The translations under genes were made by a program, and so were the position numbers. From contig JAFGLZ010000266.1 of NCBI GenBank assembly GCA_016927755.1, positions 1 through 58,434 on the forward strand: a DNA stretch of 58,434 bases. Reading direction: 5' to 3'. The notes beneath the pieces are model-generated. The model saw nothing but the letters and a program-made list of their open reading frames with translations. It ran no database searches and was not told where the DNA came from. Position 1 is the stretch's first letter. Each line of letters starts with the position of its first letter. This DNA comes from Phycisphaerae bacterium (GTDB lineage: Bacteria > Planctomycetota > Phycisphaerae > UBA1845 > JAFGLZ01). Below, in pieces: positions 8,461 to 17,285 of this stretch.

Positions 8461-9869
8461 GGTGTCTTCCCCCTGTCTGTCGACCCGAGCTGCGTGACGC
8501 GCTCCGGACTGATCAGCTCGTCGAAGGCCTCGGGCGTTAGCAGGCCTCGATCCAGGACGATCTGGCGAACCGTCTTGCCCTCGGTGGAGGCCGTCCTGGC
8601 GATCTCCGTGGCGGCCTCGTAGCCGATCTGCTCGATGAGCGCGGTCAACGAGGCGGTGGCGTGCTCGACGTCGCGACGGCACCGGTCCGGGTTCGCCTCG
8701 ATGCCCTCGACGCAGTGCTTGCGGAAGATCGCGCAGGCATTGGCGAGCATCTCGAGACTGCTCAGGAGCGCCTCGGCGATCAGCGGCATGAACGCGTTCA
8801 GCTCGAGGTTGCCCATCGAGGCGGCCTGTGCGATGGCCTGGTCGTTGGCCATGACGATGATCGCCACCTGGGAGACGGCTTCCGGGATGACGGGGTTCAC
8901 CTTGCCCGGCATGATGCTGCTGCCGGACTGGCGAAGCGGCAGGCGGATCTCGCCGAACCCGGCGTCGGGCCCTGACGAGAGCAGTCGCAGGTCGCTCGAG
9001 ACCTTGAGCAGATTGCTGGCCAGGGCCTTCAGAATGCCGCTGACCTCCACGAAGACGTCGGCGTTCTGCGTGGCCTCGACGAGGTTCTCCGCGCGGGCCA
9101 GGCCGAAGTGAGTCAGATTCCTCAGGTGCTCGACCGCGCGGAAGATGAACTCGCGCGGCGCGCCCAGCCCCGTGCCGATCGCCGTTCCGCCGAGGTTCAC
9201 GACGCGAAGGCGTTCCTCGCACTTGTAGATCCGCCAGCGATCCCGAGTGAAGGCTTCGGCGTAGGCGGACATCTCGCGCCCGAGCGTGGTGAGCACGGCG
9301 TCCTGGAGCTGCGTTCGACCGATCTTGACGACGTCGGCGAACGCCTTCTCCTTGACCTGGAATGCCTCGAGCAGAGCCGTGACCTCTCGCTCGAGCGCGC
9401 GGAGCTGCGTGATGGCGGCGACCTTGAGCGCCGTCGGGTACGTGTCGTTGGTTGACTGATGTCGGTTGAGGTCGTCCGTCGGCGAGAGCACGTCGTAGTC
9501 ACCCGGCTGCCGCCCCAGGATTCGCAGGGCCCGGTTGGCCAGCACCTCGTTGACGTTCATGTTGGTGGAGGTGCCGGCGCCGCCCTGGAGCGCATCGACC
9601 TTGACGTGCTCGTCCAGCATGCCCTCCATCATCTCACCGCAGGCCTGCTCGATCGCGGCGAAGGTGTGATCGTTCCACCGGCCCAGCTCGCGGTTGGTTC
9701 GGGCGCACGCCAGCTTGACGGCGCCGTATGCACGGATCAGCAAGGGATGGACGGTCCGCCGCGTGAGCGGAAAGCTCTCTAGGGCCCGCTCGGTATGAAT
9801 TCCGTGCAGGGCCTCGGCGGGCACCTGTCGCTCGCCGAGCAGATCGTGTTCGGTTCGGTACGTCGTCAT
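8457..9869 (-). CDS. aspA: Aspartate ammonia-lyase-like protein in the maturation operon
   Basis: 470 residues of the aspartase/fumarase superfamily. The superfamily signature GSSIMPGKVNP is intact, as are TNMNVNEV and QSTNDTYPTA in the earlier conserved regions, favouring aspartase (L-aspartate to fumarate plus NH3) over fumarase. I chose ATG at 9869 (MTTYRTEHDLLGE) because it matches the family N-terminus; a GTG at 9893 adds eight residues and has no better ribosome site. It lies 48 bases after hydG and overlaps hydF. An aspA-like gene among hydE/F/G is known from other bacteria. A role supplying nitrogen for the bridging dithiomethylamine ligand, or channelling fumarate as electron acceptor, is inference only. 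Confidence 0.9.
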   Translation of the reverse strand: MTTYRTEHDLLGERQVPAEALHGIHTERALESFPLTRRTVHPLLIRAYGAVKLACARTNRELGRWNDHTFAAIEQACGEMMEGMLDEHVKVDALQGGAGTSTNMNVNEVLANRALRILGRQPGDYDVLSPTDDLNRHQSTNDTYPTALKVAAITQLRALEREVTALLEAFQVKEKAFADVVKIGRTQLQDAVLTTLGREMSAYAEAFTRDRWRIYKCEERLRVVNLGGTAIGTGLGAPREFIFRAVEHLRNLTHFGLARAENLVEATQNADVFVEVSGILKALASNLLKVSSDLRLLSSGPDAGFGEIRLPLRQSGSSIMPGKVNPVIPEAVSQVAIIVMANDQAIAQAASMGNLELNAFMPLIAEALLSSLEMLANACAIFRKHCVEGIEANPDRCRRDVEHATASLTALIEQIGYEAATEIARTASTEGKTVRQIVLDRGLLTPEAFDELISPERVTQLGSTDRGKTP

Positions 9870-9917
9870 GTTGCGTGTCTGGTCTTTGACCACAGGCCCG
9901 GACGGTCCGATACTCGC

Positions 9918-11342
9918 CTAGAAGTAGAGATCTCGCTCCTCCGTCTCACGGATTCGTCGGAGCCGATCTACCAATTCTTGCTTCTGCCGGGATTGCTCGA
10001 TCTTGTCAAGCTCGGTCTGGACGAGTCGCTCACCGACCTCGCGGGTCTCGGGCGAGGCATAGTCCACGAGATACTCCATCAACGTCGTCAGGGCGTTGGG
10101 GGTGCAGAATCGCTTGATGAATCCGGGGATGGCGAACTCCATGAAGTGCTCGCCCGTCCGGCCCAGTCGGTAACACGCGGTGCAGAAGCTCGGGATGTGG
10201 TCGTTGCCGACCAACTCCCGCATTACTTCGTCGAGCGAGCGGACGTCTCCCAGGGAGAACTGCTCGCGCTCCAGGCACTGGGCATCGCCCGCCTCGGTGT
10301 AGCCGCCGATTTCGATCCGGCTGCCGGCGTCGATCTGAGAGACGCCGAAGGCCATGGCCTCGCGCCGCATCTCCGGCTTCTCGCGAGCCGTGAGGATCAA
10401 CCCCGTATACGGCACCGCCAGACGAAGCGTGGCGATGACTCGCTTGAAGTCCGCATCGCTGACCAGCGGCTGCCCATCGCAGCTCAGACCGACGGCGGGT
10501 CGGAGTCGCGGGAAGCTGATCGTGTGCGGCCCCACCCCATATCGGTCCTGCAGGTGCAAGGCGTGGGCGATCAAGCCGAGGACCTCGAATCGCCAGTCGT
10601 GCAGTCCGAATAGCGCGCCGATGCCGACGTCGTCGCAGCCCGCTTCCATCGCTCGGCTCAGGCCGTCCAGGCGATGAAGGTAATCGCCCTTGCGCGTCCC
10701 CGCCGGATGGTATCGGTCGTACGTCTCGTGGTGATAGGTCTCCTGGAAGATCTGATAGGTGCCGATGCCGGCCGCCTTGATGATCCGGTAGCCTTCGTGG
10801 TCCATCGGCGCGGCGTTGATGTTGACGCGCCGGATTTCGCCTCGCCCTTTGCGCGTCTCATACACCCGTCGAACGCAATCCGCGATGAAGTCGGCGTTGT
10901 ATTGGGGATGCTCGCCGAAGACGAGGATGAGGCGCTTATGCCCCTTGTCCTCGAGGGCCTCGACTTGGCGGCGGATCTCCTCGGGGCTGAGCGTCCGGCG
11001 GATGGCGTCCGGGCTACTCCGTCGGAATCCGCAGTAGCGGCAGTCGTTGACGCACTTGTTCCCGATGTAGAGCGGCGCGAACAAGACGATCCGGTTGCCA
11101 TAGACCTCTCGCTTGAGACGACGGGCCCCCTCGATGATCTCGTCCACCAGCTCGGGGTCCGACGTTGTAAGCAGTCTTGCGGTTTCCTCGACGCTCAGCG
11201 CTTCCTTGCCCAGGCTCTTGGCGATGAGGTCGCGGATCTCCGCGGCGTCCGGCTCGCGGTCCCGTAGCAGGGCCTCGAAGGCCGCGTCATCGACGAAATC
11301 GGTGGCGCCTTCGGAAAGCATCATCGGTGCCAGCGTTGTCAT
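9918..11342 (-). CDS. hydG: [FeFe] hydrogenase maturase HydG (radical SAM tyrosine lyase)
   Basis: 474 residues, the usual HydG length. The radical SAM cluster motif CxxxCxxC is Cys97, Cys101 and Cys104 (NKCVNDCRYCG). A C-terminal auxiliary-cluster motif begins CTACYRLGRTGEHFM, with a third Cys about 22 residues later (KRFCTPN), as in HydG, where the auxiliary cluster assembles the Fe(CO)2(CN) synthon from tyrosine-derived CO and cyanide. The start is ATG 11342 (MTTLAPMML) with a strong AAGGAG site 7-8 bases upstream; the hydE stop TAA forms part of that region. The frame extends upstream to 11417 but would run into hydE. Related thiamine enzyme ThiH lacks the C-terminal Cys motif, so HydG is the firm call. 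Confidence 0.95.
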   Translation of the reverse strand: MTTLAPMMLSEGATDFVDDAAFEALLRDREPDAAEIRDLIAKSLGKEALSVEETARLLTTSDPELVDEIIEGARRLKREVYGNRIVLFAPLYIGNKCVNDCRYCGFRRSSPDAIRRTLSPEEIRRQVEALEDKGHKRLILVFGEHPQYNADFIADCVRRVYETRKGRGEIRRVNINAAPMDHEGYRIIKAAGIGTYQIFQETYHHETYDRYHPAGTRKGDYLHRLDGLSRAMEAGCDDVGIGALFGLHDWRFEVLGLIAHALHLQDRYGVGPHTISFPRLRPAVGLSCDGQPLVSDADFKRVIATLRLAVPYTGLILTAREKPEMRREAMAFGVSQIDAGSRIEIGGYTEAGDAQCLEREQFSLGDVRSLDEVMRELVGNDHIPSFCTACYRLGRTGEHFMEFAIPGFIKRFCTPNALTTLMEYLVDYASPETREVGERLVQTELDKIEQSRQKQELVDRLRRIRETEERDLYF

Positions 11343-11352
11343 TGCTCTCTCC

Positions 11353-12429
11353 TTATGCGACGCCCGCGCCGGTCTTGCGGCGCGCGGCCAGCATCCTGGG
11401 TGAATCGCCGCGCCCAATTCCGACGGTCCTGCCGATCCCGCGTATCCGCTCTCGCAATCGCTGATCGAATCGCTCGGACGGCTCGTGAAGGCACGCCTTG
11501 TCGGGATAGATCTCGTACAGCCTGCGGTAAGCCATGGGCGTGACGTTGGGCATGACGACGTTGGCGCCGCGCATCAACCCGAGCTCGAGTCCGTCCGTCC
11601 GGTTCAGCGTGGCCACGGCGGTCGTGCTGGGGATGTTCGCGAGCGGGCACGTGATTCTCGTGAGGGCGAGCACCTTGTACGTCATCGACTCGCTGTTGGG
11701 CACCTGTTGCCCGCCCGTGGATTGCGTTTCGTCGTGCTCCTTCGCCAACGGCGTCATGGGGTGCGGCAGGTAGGGACCGATTCCGATCATGTCCAGATCC
11801 AGCTCACGGAAGGTCTCGATGTCGGTGGCGAGATCCTCGTACGTCTGGCCGGGAATGCCTACCATGACCCCGCCGCCGATCTCGTAGCCGAGCTTGCGGA
11901 GGTGGCCGAGCAGGGCGATGCGATCGGATCGCGTATTGCCCAGCGGGGGGTGGATTCGCTCGTACAGCGCGCGATTGGACGTCTCGAACCTAAGCAGGTA
12001 GCGATCCGCGCCGGCGGCTCGCCACGCGGCCAGCTCTTCGAGCGATCGTTCGCCAAGGCTCAGTGTGACGGCCAATGGCGATGCGGACTTCAGTTGGCGG
12101 ATCAGATCGACCACGAAATCGCCAGTGAGTTCGTGATCCTGGCCCGACTGGAGAACGACTGTTCCGTAGCCGAGGCCGACAGCCAACTCGACGGACTCCA
12201 GGATCTCCGAGCGGCTCATTCTGTAGCGTTGGGCGTGCTGATTCGGCCGGCGGAGCCCGCAGTAGGCGCAGCTCCGAAGGCAATGACTGGAGATTTCGAT
12301 CAGTCCCCGCAGGTGGACGTCGTCGCCGACGTGGTCGGCGCGAACAACATCCGCCTGACGGTAGAGTTGCTCCAGTTGCCGCTCATCGCGCTCGCGCAGC
12401 CAGGTTAGGATGTCTTGTCGATTCATCAT
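11353..12429 (-). CDS. hydE: [FeFe] hydrogenase maturase HydE (radical SAM)
   Basis: 358 residues of the BioB/HydE/PylB radical SAM group. The cluster motif is Cys50, Cys54 and Cys57 (SSHCLRSCAYCGLR). Later conserved elements include GYGTVVLQSGQDHELTG and GGGVMVGIPGQTYEDL. HydE acts after HydG and converts the Fe(CO)2(CN)-cysteine synthon towards the diiron subcluster. Two adjacent ATG codons (12429 and 12426) are possible starts. The gene ends 11 bases before the hydG ATG, and its stop codon overlaps the hydG ribosome site, so the two are tightly coupled. Operon position next to hydG, the lyase and hydF makes HydE much more likely than biotin synthase or PylB. Confidence 0.94.
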   Translation of the reverse strand: MMNRQDILTWLRERDERQLEQLYRQADVVRADHVGDDVHLRGLIEISSHCLRSCAYCGLRRPNQHAQRYRMSRSEILESVELAVGLGYGTVVLQSGQDHELTGDFVVDLIRQLKSASPLAVTLSLGERSLEELAAWRAAGADRYLLRFETSNRALYERIHPPLGNTRSDRIALLGHLRKLGYEIGGGVMVGIPGQTYEDLATDIETFRELDLDMIGIGPYLPHPMTPLAKEHDETQSTGGQQVPNSESMTYKVLALTRITCPLANIPSTTAVATLNRTDGLELGLMRGANVVMPNVTPMAYRRLYEIYPDKACLHEPSERFDQRLRERIRGIGRTVGIGRGDSPRMLAARRKTGAGVA

Positions 12430-12483
12430 ACGACTTCGGCGGTCAGGACTCGTTCACTGACGCCGCGAGGCTCGCGCTGAACG

Positions 12484-12897
12484 TCAACCGGCCGCTTTCC
12501 GACCGTTGACGTGATTGTTGAGCAGGCGCTCGACTTCTCGCTGGAGCTGCTCGAACCTCACGGGCTTTTCGAGCATCGCGTCGGCCTTGACCCATGATCT
12601 CGCCTCCTCCGTGGCCGTGTGGAAGTCCAGACGTGTCTGGCTTCGGACGGCCGTGACGAGGATGACCGGTACGTGTGGGGTTCTCTTCTTGATGTGGTAG
12701 CTCAGCACGAACCCGCTGTCCATGTACTCCATCATCAGGTTGACGATCGCGATGTCCGGCCTGAAACTGGCGAGCAGTTCCTCGGCCTTCTTCTGGCCCT
12801 CGGCCGTGACGACTTCGTAGCCGCAGGCCTCCAGTTGAAGCTGCGTTCGGCTCAGGCAATCGAGGTCATCGTCGACGAGTAGGATCTTCGTAGCCAT
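12484..12897 (-). CDS. Stand-alone receiver protein with Asn at the phospho-acceptor site
   Basis: 137 residues, a single CheY-like receiver domain with no output domain. The acidic pair is present (VDDD, residues 8-11), as are the switch Thr (VILVTAV) and the invariant Lys (LEKPV). The residue aligned with the phospho-accepting Asp is Asn53 (codon AAC) in the segment PDIAIVNLMMEYMDSGF. The start is ATG 12897 with GGAAGG upstream; the longer frame to 12966 has no support. It sits between hydA and hydE inside the hydrogenase operon. A conventional phosphorelay is unlikely with Asn53. It may act as a constitutive docking partner, or as a sink for the sensory hydrogenase and phosphatase encoded further down. 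Function is inferred from context only. Confidence 0.88.
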   Translation of the reverse strand: MATKILLVDDDLDCLSRTQLQLEACGYEVVTAEGQKKAEELLASFRPDIAIVNLMMEYMDSGFVLSYHIKKRTPHVPVILVTAVRSQTRLDFHTATEEARSWVKADAMLEKPVRFEQLQREVERLLNNHVNGRKAAG

Positions 12898-12996
12898 ATC
12901 ACACCTTCCAGTGCTTCGTGTGTTTCCGCGTGATCGCCCGGACGGATCGTTCGGTTCCACACGCACATGCGTCGACCCGTCAGAAGTACTCTCGGG

Positions 12997-14718
12997 TCAG
13001 ATGATCACCTCTCTCTGGGCATAGTGGGTGTGAAGGAGATGGTGACTCTTCTCACCCAGCGGCTCGCCCAGGAACTCCTTGTAGAGCCGTTGAACGGACT
13101 CGTTGGCGTGCGAGGTGCGCAACGACTCCTTCTCGTCAATGCGGTAGAGGGCCTGCATCCTGGCGCGAACGGCGTCGAGGTCGGCGCCGAGAGGCTGGCC
13201 ACCCCCGGCGATGCACCCGCCGGGACAGGTCATGACCTCGATGAAGTGCAGGTCACGACGTCCCTGGCGAATCTCGTTCAGGAGTCGCCCCGCGTTGGCC
13301 AAGCCGCTGACGGCGGCCACCCCGATCACCAGTCCGTCGATGTTCAGGTGTGCTTCCTTGACGCCCTCAAGTCCGCGGATTGCCTTGACGGTCAGGTTTT
13401 TCAGCTCTTTACCCGTAATAAGGTAATGAGCAGTTCTAATAGCAGCTTCCATGACGCCGCCGCTGGCGCCGAAGATCTTGCCGGCCGTGCTCCTCTCGCC
13501 AAACGGGGTGTCGGCCTGCTCCGGGGTGATGCTGCCGAGGTCGATTCCTCGCATGCGAATGATGCGGGCCAACTCTCGCGTGACCAGGACGGCGTCAATA
13601 TCGGGAGTGCCGTCGCGGATGAACTCTGGCCGCTCTGCCTCGAACTTCTTGGCGGTGCAGGGCATGATGGACACGGTGAAGATCTTGGAGGGGTCCAGCC
13701 CTTCGCGCTGGGCGAAGTAGCTCTTGATCATGGCGCCCATCATCTGCTGGGGGCTCTTGCATGTGGAGATGTTGGGGATGAAGTCCGGGTGGAATTGCTC
13801 CACGTACTTGATCCATCCGGGGGAGCAACTGGTCATCATGGGGAGCGGCTCGTTGTTCTTGACGCGGTGAACGAGCTCGGATGCCTCTTCCATGATCGTC
13901 AGGTCGGCGCTGAAGGACGTCTCGAAGACCCGATCGAACCCGAGCTGTCGCAAGGCGGCGGTCATCTGACCACAGATGTCCGTTCCCTGTTTGAGGCCGA
14001 ATTCCTCGGCGATGGTGACGGAGATGGCGGGCGCGTGTTGCACCACGACGAAGAGGTCCGGGTCGTCCAAGGCGTTCATGACCCGCTCGATGTGGCTCTT
14101 GGTGCGAAGGGCACCGGTCGGGCAGGCGACGACGCATTGTCCGCAGTTGACGCAGCTCGAGATGTTCATTCCCTCGTCGAATGCCGTACCGATCCTCGCC
14201 TTGCTGCCGCGGCCGATGAAGTCGATGGCCGAGACGCCCTGGATCTCCTCGCAGATTCTCACGCAACGTCCGCACAGGATGCACTTAGCGGGATCGCGGA
14301 TGATCGACGGATTGGACGTGTCCATCGGGTATTCGTTTTTGGCCCCGGTGTAGCGTCGTTGGCGGATGCCCAGCTCGGCGGCGATTCCCTGCAGGCGGCA
14401 GGATCGGTTTCGGATGCAGTACAGGCAGTCATCCGGATGGTTGGCCAGCAGCAGTTCGACGATGGTCTTCCTGGCGCGCATCACCCGCGGCGAATGGGTC
14501 TTGACCTTCATGCCCTCGGCGACGGGAAACGCGCAGCTCGGGACGAGGTTGCGCTGTCCTTCGACCTCAACGACGCACAGGCGGCATGCGCCCGTGGGCG
14601 TCAGGCCTTCGACATGGCACAGGGTGGGGATCTTGATTCCGGCTCGCTTGAGCGCGGTCAGCAGCATTTCCCCGGGTTGCGCCTCGATCGTTCGGTTGTC
14701 GGCTTCGATCTTGATCAC
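12997..14718 (-). CDS. hydA: NAD-linked [FeFe] hydrogenase catalytic subunit HydA
   Basis: 573 residues. In order: a plant-type [2Fe-2S] domain (Cys34/45/48/62), the His-ligated [4Fe-4S] motif (His94, Cys98/101/107), two ferredoxin [4Fe-4S] motifs (Cys146/149/152/156 and Cys189/192/195/199), then the H-cluster domain. Its motifs are TSCSPGW (296-302), MPCTAKKFE (Cys354) and EVMTCPGGCIAGGG (Cys498, Cys502). With HydB and HydC next to it, this is the catalytic subunit of a trimeric HydABC enzyme, a type known to couple H2 with both ferredoxin and NAD(H) by electron bifurcation. One oddity is Ser299 in the first motif, where most enzymes have a second Cys. It is cytosolic, with no signal peptide. 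Confidence 0.96.
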   Translation of the reverse strand: MIKIEADNRTIEAQPGEMLLTALKRAGIKIPTLCHVEGLTPTGACRLCVVEVEGQRNLVPSCAFPVAEGMKVKTHSPRVMRARKTIVELLLANHPDDCLYCIRNRSCRLQGIAAELGIRQRRYTGAKNEYPMDTSNPSIIRDPAKCILCGRCVRICEEIQGVSAIDFIGRGSKARIGTAFDEGMNISSCVNCGQCVVACPTGALRTKSHIERVMNALDDPDLFVVVQHAPAISVTIAEEFGLKQGTDICGQMTAALRQLGFDRVFETSFSADLTIMEEASELVHRVKNNEPLPMMTSCSPGWIKYVEQFHPDFIPNISTCKSPQQMMGAMIKSYFAQREGLDPSKIFTVSIMPCTAKKFEAERPEFIRDGTPDIDAVLVTRELARIIRMRGIDLGSITPEQADTPFGERSTAGKIFGASGGVMEAAIRTAHYLITGKELKNLTVKAIRGLEGVKEAHLNIDGLVIGVAAVSGLANAGRLLNEIRQGRRDLHFIEVMTCPGGCIAGGGQPLGADLDAVRARMQALYRIDEKESLRTSHANESVQRLYKEFLGEPLGEKSHHLLHTHYAQREVII

Positions 14719-14733
14719 GATGAGATCCTTGGA

Positions 14734-16731
14734 TTACTCAGTAAGAACCGCCTTGAAACGACAGACTTCCGCACACGTTCCGCAGCCGATGCACTTGTCC
14801 GGGATGATGTAGTGCGGGCTCTTGGGCGCGCCCATGATCGCCTCGGCCGGGCATTTCTTGGCACACGCGGTACAGCCGTTGCACTTCTCGGGATCGATGC
14901 TGTAGGTGAGAAGCTCGGAGCACACTCCCGCGGGGCAGTGTCGTTCGTAGAGGTGCGCCTCGTACTCATCACGGAACCACCGCAGCGTGCTCAACACCGG
15001 ATTGGGGGCCGTCTGACCGAGCCCGCACAGGCTCGTGTCTCGAATGACGCCGGCCAGCCGGCCGAGGTCCATCACGCCCTTGAATCGCTCGAGGGCGTCG
15101 AAGGCCTTCTCGCTCTGGCGTCCTCGCGTGAGGCGCTGGAGGATCTCCAGCATGCGGCGGGTGCCCTCCCGGCAGGGGATGCACTTGCCGCAGCTCTCGC
15201 GCTGGATGAAGTCCATGAAGAACTTGGCCACGTCGACCATGCACGTGCCTTCGTCCATGACGACCAGTCCGCCCGAGCCCATGATGGCGCCGACGGACCT
15301 GAGGGACTCGTAGTCGATCTCGATATCGAGGTGCTCGGCGGGGATGCAGCCGCCAGAAGGGCCGCCGATCTGTGCGGCCTTGAAGGCCTTGCCGTCGGGG
15401 ATGCCGCCGCCGACGCCGAAGATGATCTCGCGCATCTTCGTGCCCATCGCGACCTCGACGAGCCCGGTTCGCCGCACCTTGCCCGAGAGGGCGAAGACCT
15501 TGGTCCCCTTGCTGGTGCCGGTGCCGACGGCGCTGAACCATGCGGCCCCGTTGGCGACGATGTCGGGGACGTTGGCCAAGGTTTCGACGTTGTTGATGAC
15601 CGTGGGCTTTTCAAACAGACCCTTGACGGCGGGGAAGGGGGGGCGTGGGCGAGGCATGCCGCGCTTGCCCTCGACGCTGTTGATCAGGGCCGTCTCCTCG
15701 CCGCAGACGAAGGCGCCGGCGCCTTGCTTGATGATGACGTCGAGGCTGAGCCCGCTGTCGAGGATGTTGTAGCCGAGGAGCCCGTACTCCCGGGCCTGTT
15801 GAATCGCGCCGACGAGACGCTTGATGGCCAGGGGGTACTCCGCGCGGATATAGACGTAGGCCTTCGACGCTCCGATGGCGTAGGCCGCGATGGCGATTCC
15901 CTCGAGCATCCGGTGCGGGTCGCCCTCGATGACGGCCCGATCCATGAACGCGCCCGGGTCGCCCTCATCCGCGTTACAGATCAGGTACTTCTGGTCCGAG
16001 GCGGTCTTCAGCGCGAATTTCCACTTCGTCCCCGTCGGGAACCCGCCGCCGCCTCGTCCCCGTAGCCCGCTGGCTTCGACGACGTCGCAAAGCTCGTCCC
16101 TGGTCATCTCGCGAATCGCCTTCCCCAGGGCGCGGTATCCGCCTCGGGCGATGTACTCCTCGATCGAACGGGGATCGATGATGCCCGAGTTGGCCAGGAC
16201 GCGGCGCATCTGGGGAGCGAAGAAGGGATGCTCCTTCAGCTCGGGGACGTCGGGCCACGGCGCTTGCGGGCCGTCGTGCTGGCCGAGGGTCATTTCCGAG
16301 GGCATTTCGCCGCCGAGCACGGCGTCGAGCAGGGCGTCCACTCGATCCTCGGTGACCGATCGGAAGCTGACGCGACGCTTGCCGGGCATCATGACGTCCA
16401 CGATCGGCTCGAACGCACACAGGCCGATGCATCCAGCCTCCGCGACGTCGGCGTCGACGTTCCTCTCTGTCAGGTAGCGTCGTACGGCGTCGGCCGTTTT
16501 CAGAGCGCCGGCGCCCAACCCACAGGTGCCGGCGCCGACGACGATCACGGGGCGAGTGATGGTGTCCCTCCGCAATCCGGCCATCCGTTCCGCATGGAAG
16601 CTCCTGCATGAGGCGCTGTCGTGACACCGGGGTCCGTCATTGAGGCAGTCGAGGAGCTGTGGGCAAGGCCGCTCGCTCGAGTGCCAACACTTGTTGCAGC
16701 ATTTCTCGTCAAGCAGCAGGGGCATTTTCAT
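14734..16731 (-). CDS. hydB: HydB, NuoF-like flavoprotein subunit of HydABC
   Basis: About 665 residues. A thioredoxin-fold [2Fe-2S] domain (GTCGLGAGA and GCIGLC) precedes the NuoF-type core. The core has the FMN motif GRGGGGFPTG, the NADH-site motif NADEGDPGAF and the [4Fe-4S] motif SCGKCIPCREGT with a distal Cys. Two C-terminal ferredoxin motifs follow (CNGCTACAKKCP and CIGCGTCAEVC). This is the NAD(H)- and flavin-binding subunit where bifurcation is thought to occur. The preferred start is ATG 16731 or 16725, with GAAAGG upstream, overlapping hydC by about 20 bases; the upstream TTG at 16755 looks unlikely. An unusual Cys-rich segment occupies residues 11-42 (seven Cys), ahead of the standard domains. 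Confidence 0.95.
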   Translation of the reverse strand: MKMPLLLDEKCCNKCWHSSERPCPQLLDCLNDGPRCHDSASCRSFHAERMAGLRRDTITRPVIVVGAGTCGLGAGALKTADAVRRYLTERNVDADVAEAGCIGLCAFEPIVDVMMPGKRRVSFRSVTEDRVDALLDAVLGGEMPSEMTLGQHDGPQAPWPDVPELKEHPFFAPQMRRVLANSGIIDPRSIEEYIARGGYRALGKAIREMTRDELCDVVEASGLRGRGGGGFPTGTKWKFALKTASDQKYLICNADEGDPGAFMDRAVIEGDPHRMLEGIAIAAYAIGASKAYVYIRAEYPLAIKRLVGAIQQAREYGLLGYNILDSGLSLDVIIKQGAGAFVCGEETALINSVEGKRGMPRPRPPFPAVKGLFEKPTVINNVETLANVPDIVANGAAWFSAVGTGTSKGTKVFALSGKVRRTGLVEVAMGTKMREIIFGVGGGIPDGKAFKAAQIGGPSGGCIPAEHLDIEIDYESLRSVGAIMGSGGLVVMDEGTCMVDVAKFFMDFIQRESCGKCIPCREGTRRMLEILQRLTRGRQSEKAFDALERFKGVMDLGRLAGVIRDTSLCGLGQTAPNPVLSTLRWFRDEYEAHLYERHCPAGVCSELLTYSIDPEKCNGCTACAKKCPAEAIMGAPKSPHYIIPDKCIGCGTCAEVCRFKAVLTE

Positions 16732-17194
16732 CGGCCTTTCTTCGATAGGAGGCAAGGATCTTTCTGACCGAATCGGACGTCACACCGGCGTAGACATCGC
16801 CGTCGACGGTGATCACGGGTGACAGCCCGCAGACCCCCAGGCAGGCGACGACCTCGAGGCTGAACAGCCCGTCCTTGGTCGTCTGGCCGGGTTCGACGTC
16901 CAGGTGGCGCATGACGGCCTTGAGGACCATGTCCGAGCCTTTGACGTGGCAGGCGGTCCCTCGACAGACCTGGACGTGGTGTTGTCCCTGGGGCAGAAAC
17001 CGGAACTGGTTGTAGAAGGTGGCGACGCCATAGATCTTGCTTGCCGGCAGCTTGAGGTGCCGGCCGATCTCGATGACGGCCTCCCTCGAGAGGTAGCCGA
17101 CCGCTTCCTGGACGTCCTGGAGAAGCGGGATCAGGGCGTCCCGTTTCGCCTCACCGTGCTTGTCCAAAATGGGCTTGATGCTCGATGCGTTCAC
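16709..17194 (-). CDS. hydC: HydC, NuoE-like [2Fe-2S] subunit of HydABC
   Basis: 161 residues of the 24-kDa NuoE/HydC family, which carry one thioredoxin-fold [2Fe-2S] cluster. The four ligands are in CRGTAC and CLGVCG, about 36 residues apart. The conserved helix segment IYGVATFYNQFRF precedes them. The start is GTG 17194 with AAGGATGA upstream. It is the first structural gene after rex, 91 bases downstream of it, and its end overlaps the start of hydB. It functions with HydB and HydA as the third subunit of the NAD-linked hydrogenase. An alternative role in complex I is excluded by context, since no other nuo genes are present. Confidence 0.95.
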   Translation of the reverse strand: MNASSIKPILDKHGEAKRDALIPLLQDVQEAVGYLSREAVIEIGRHLKLPASKIYGVATFYNQFRFLPQGQHHVQVCRGTACHVKGSDMVLKAVMRHLDVEPGQTTKDGLFSLEVVACLGVCGLSPVITVDGDVYAGVTSDSVRKILASYRRKADENAPAA

Positions 17195-17285
17195 GCGAAA
17201 TCATCCTTAACTGACAGGCGTTTCTCTGAACTCGGGGAGCGAGGGCCCGGCGTGTGTTGAGTTCCGGGTCTTGTCTCTCCGGCCG

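Noticed and set aside
8461..9222. Upstream in-frame extension of hydF
   Set aside because: It is a shadow of the aspartase-like gene; HydF length and its P-loop position fit the TTG start at 8460.
12967..16065. Very long plus-strand open frame (over 1000 codons) opposite hydA and hydB
   Set aside because: It is the antisense shadow of two genes with complete Fe-S and flavin motifs; its translation is low-complexity Asp/Gly/Ala/Arg/Leu with no domain.
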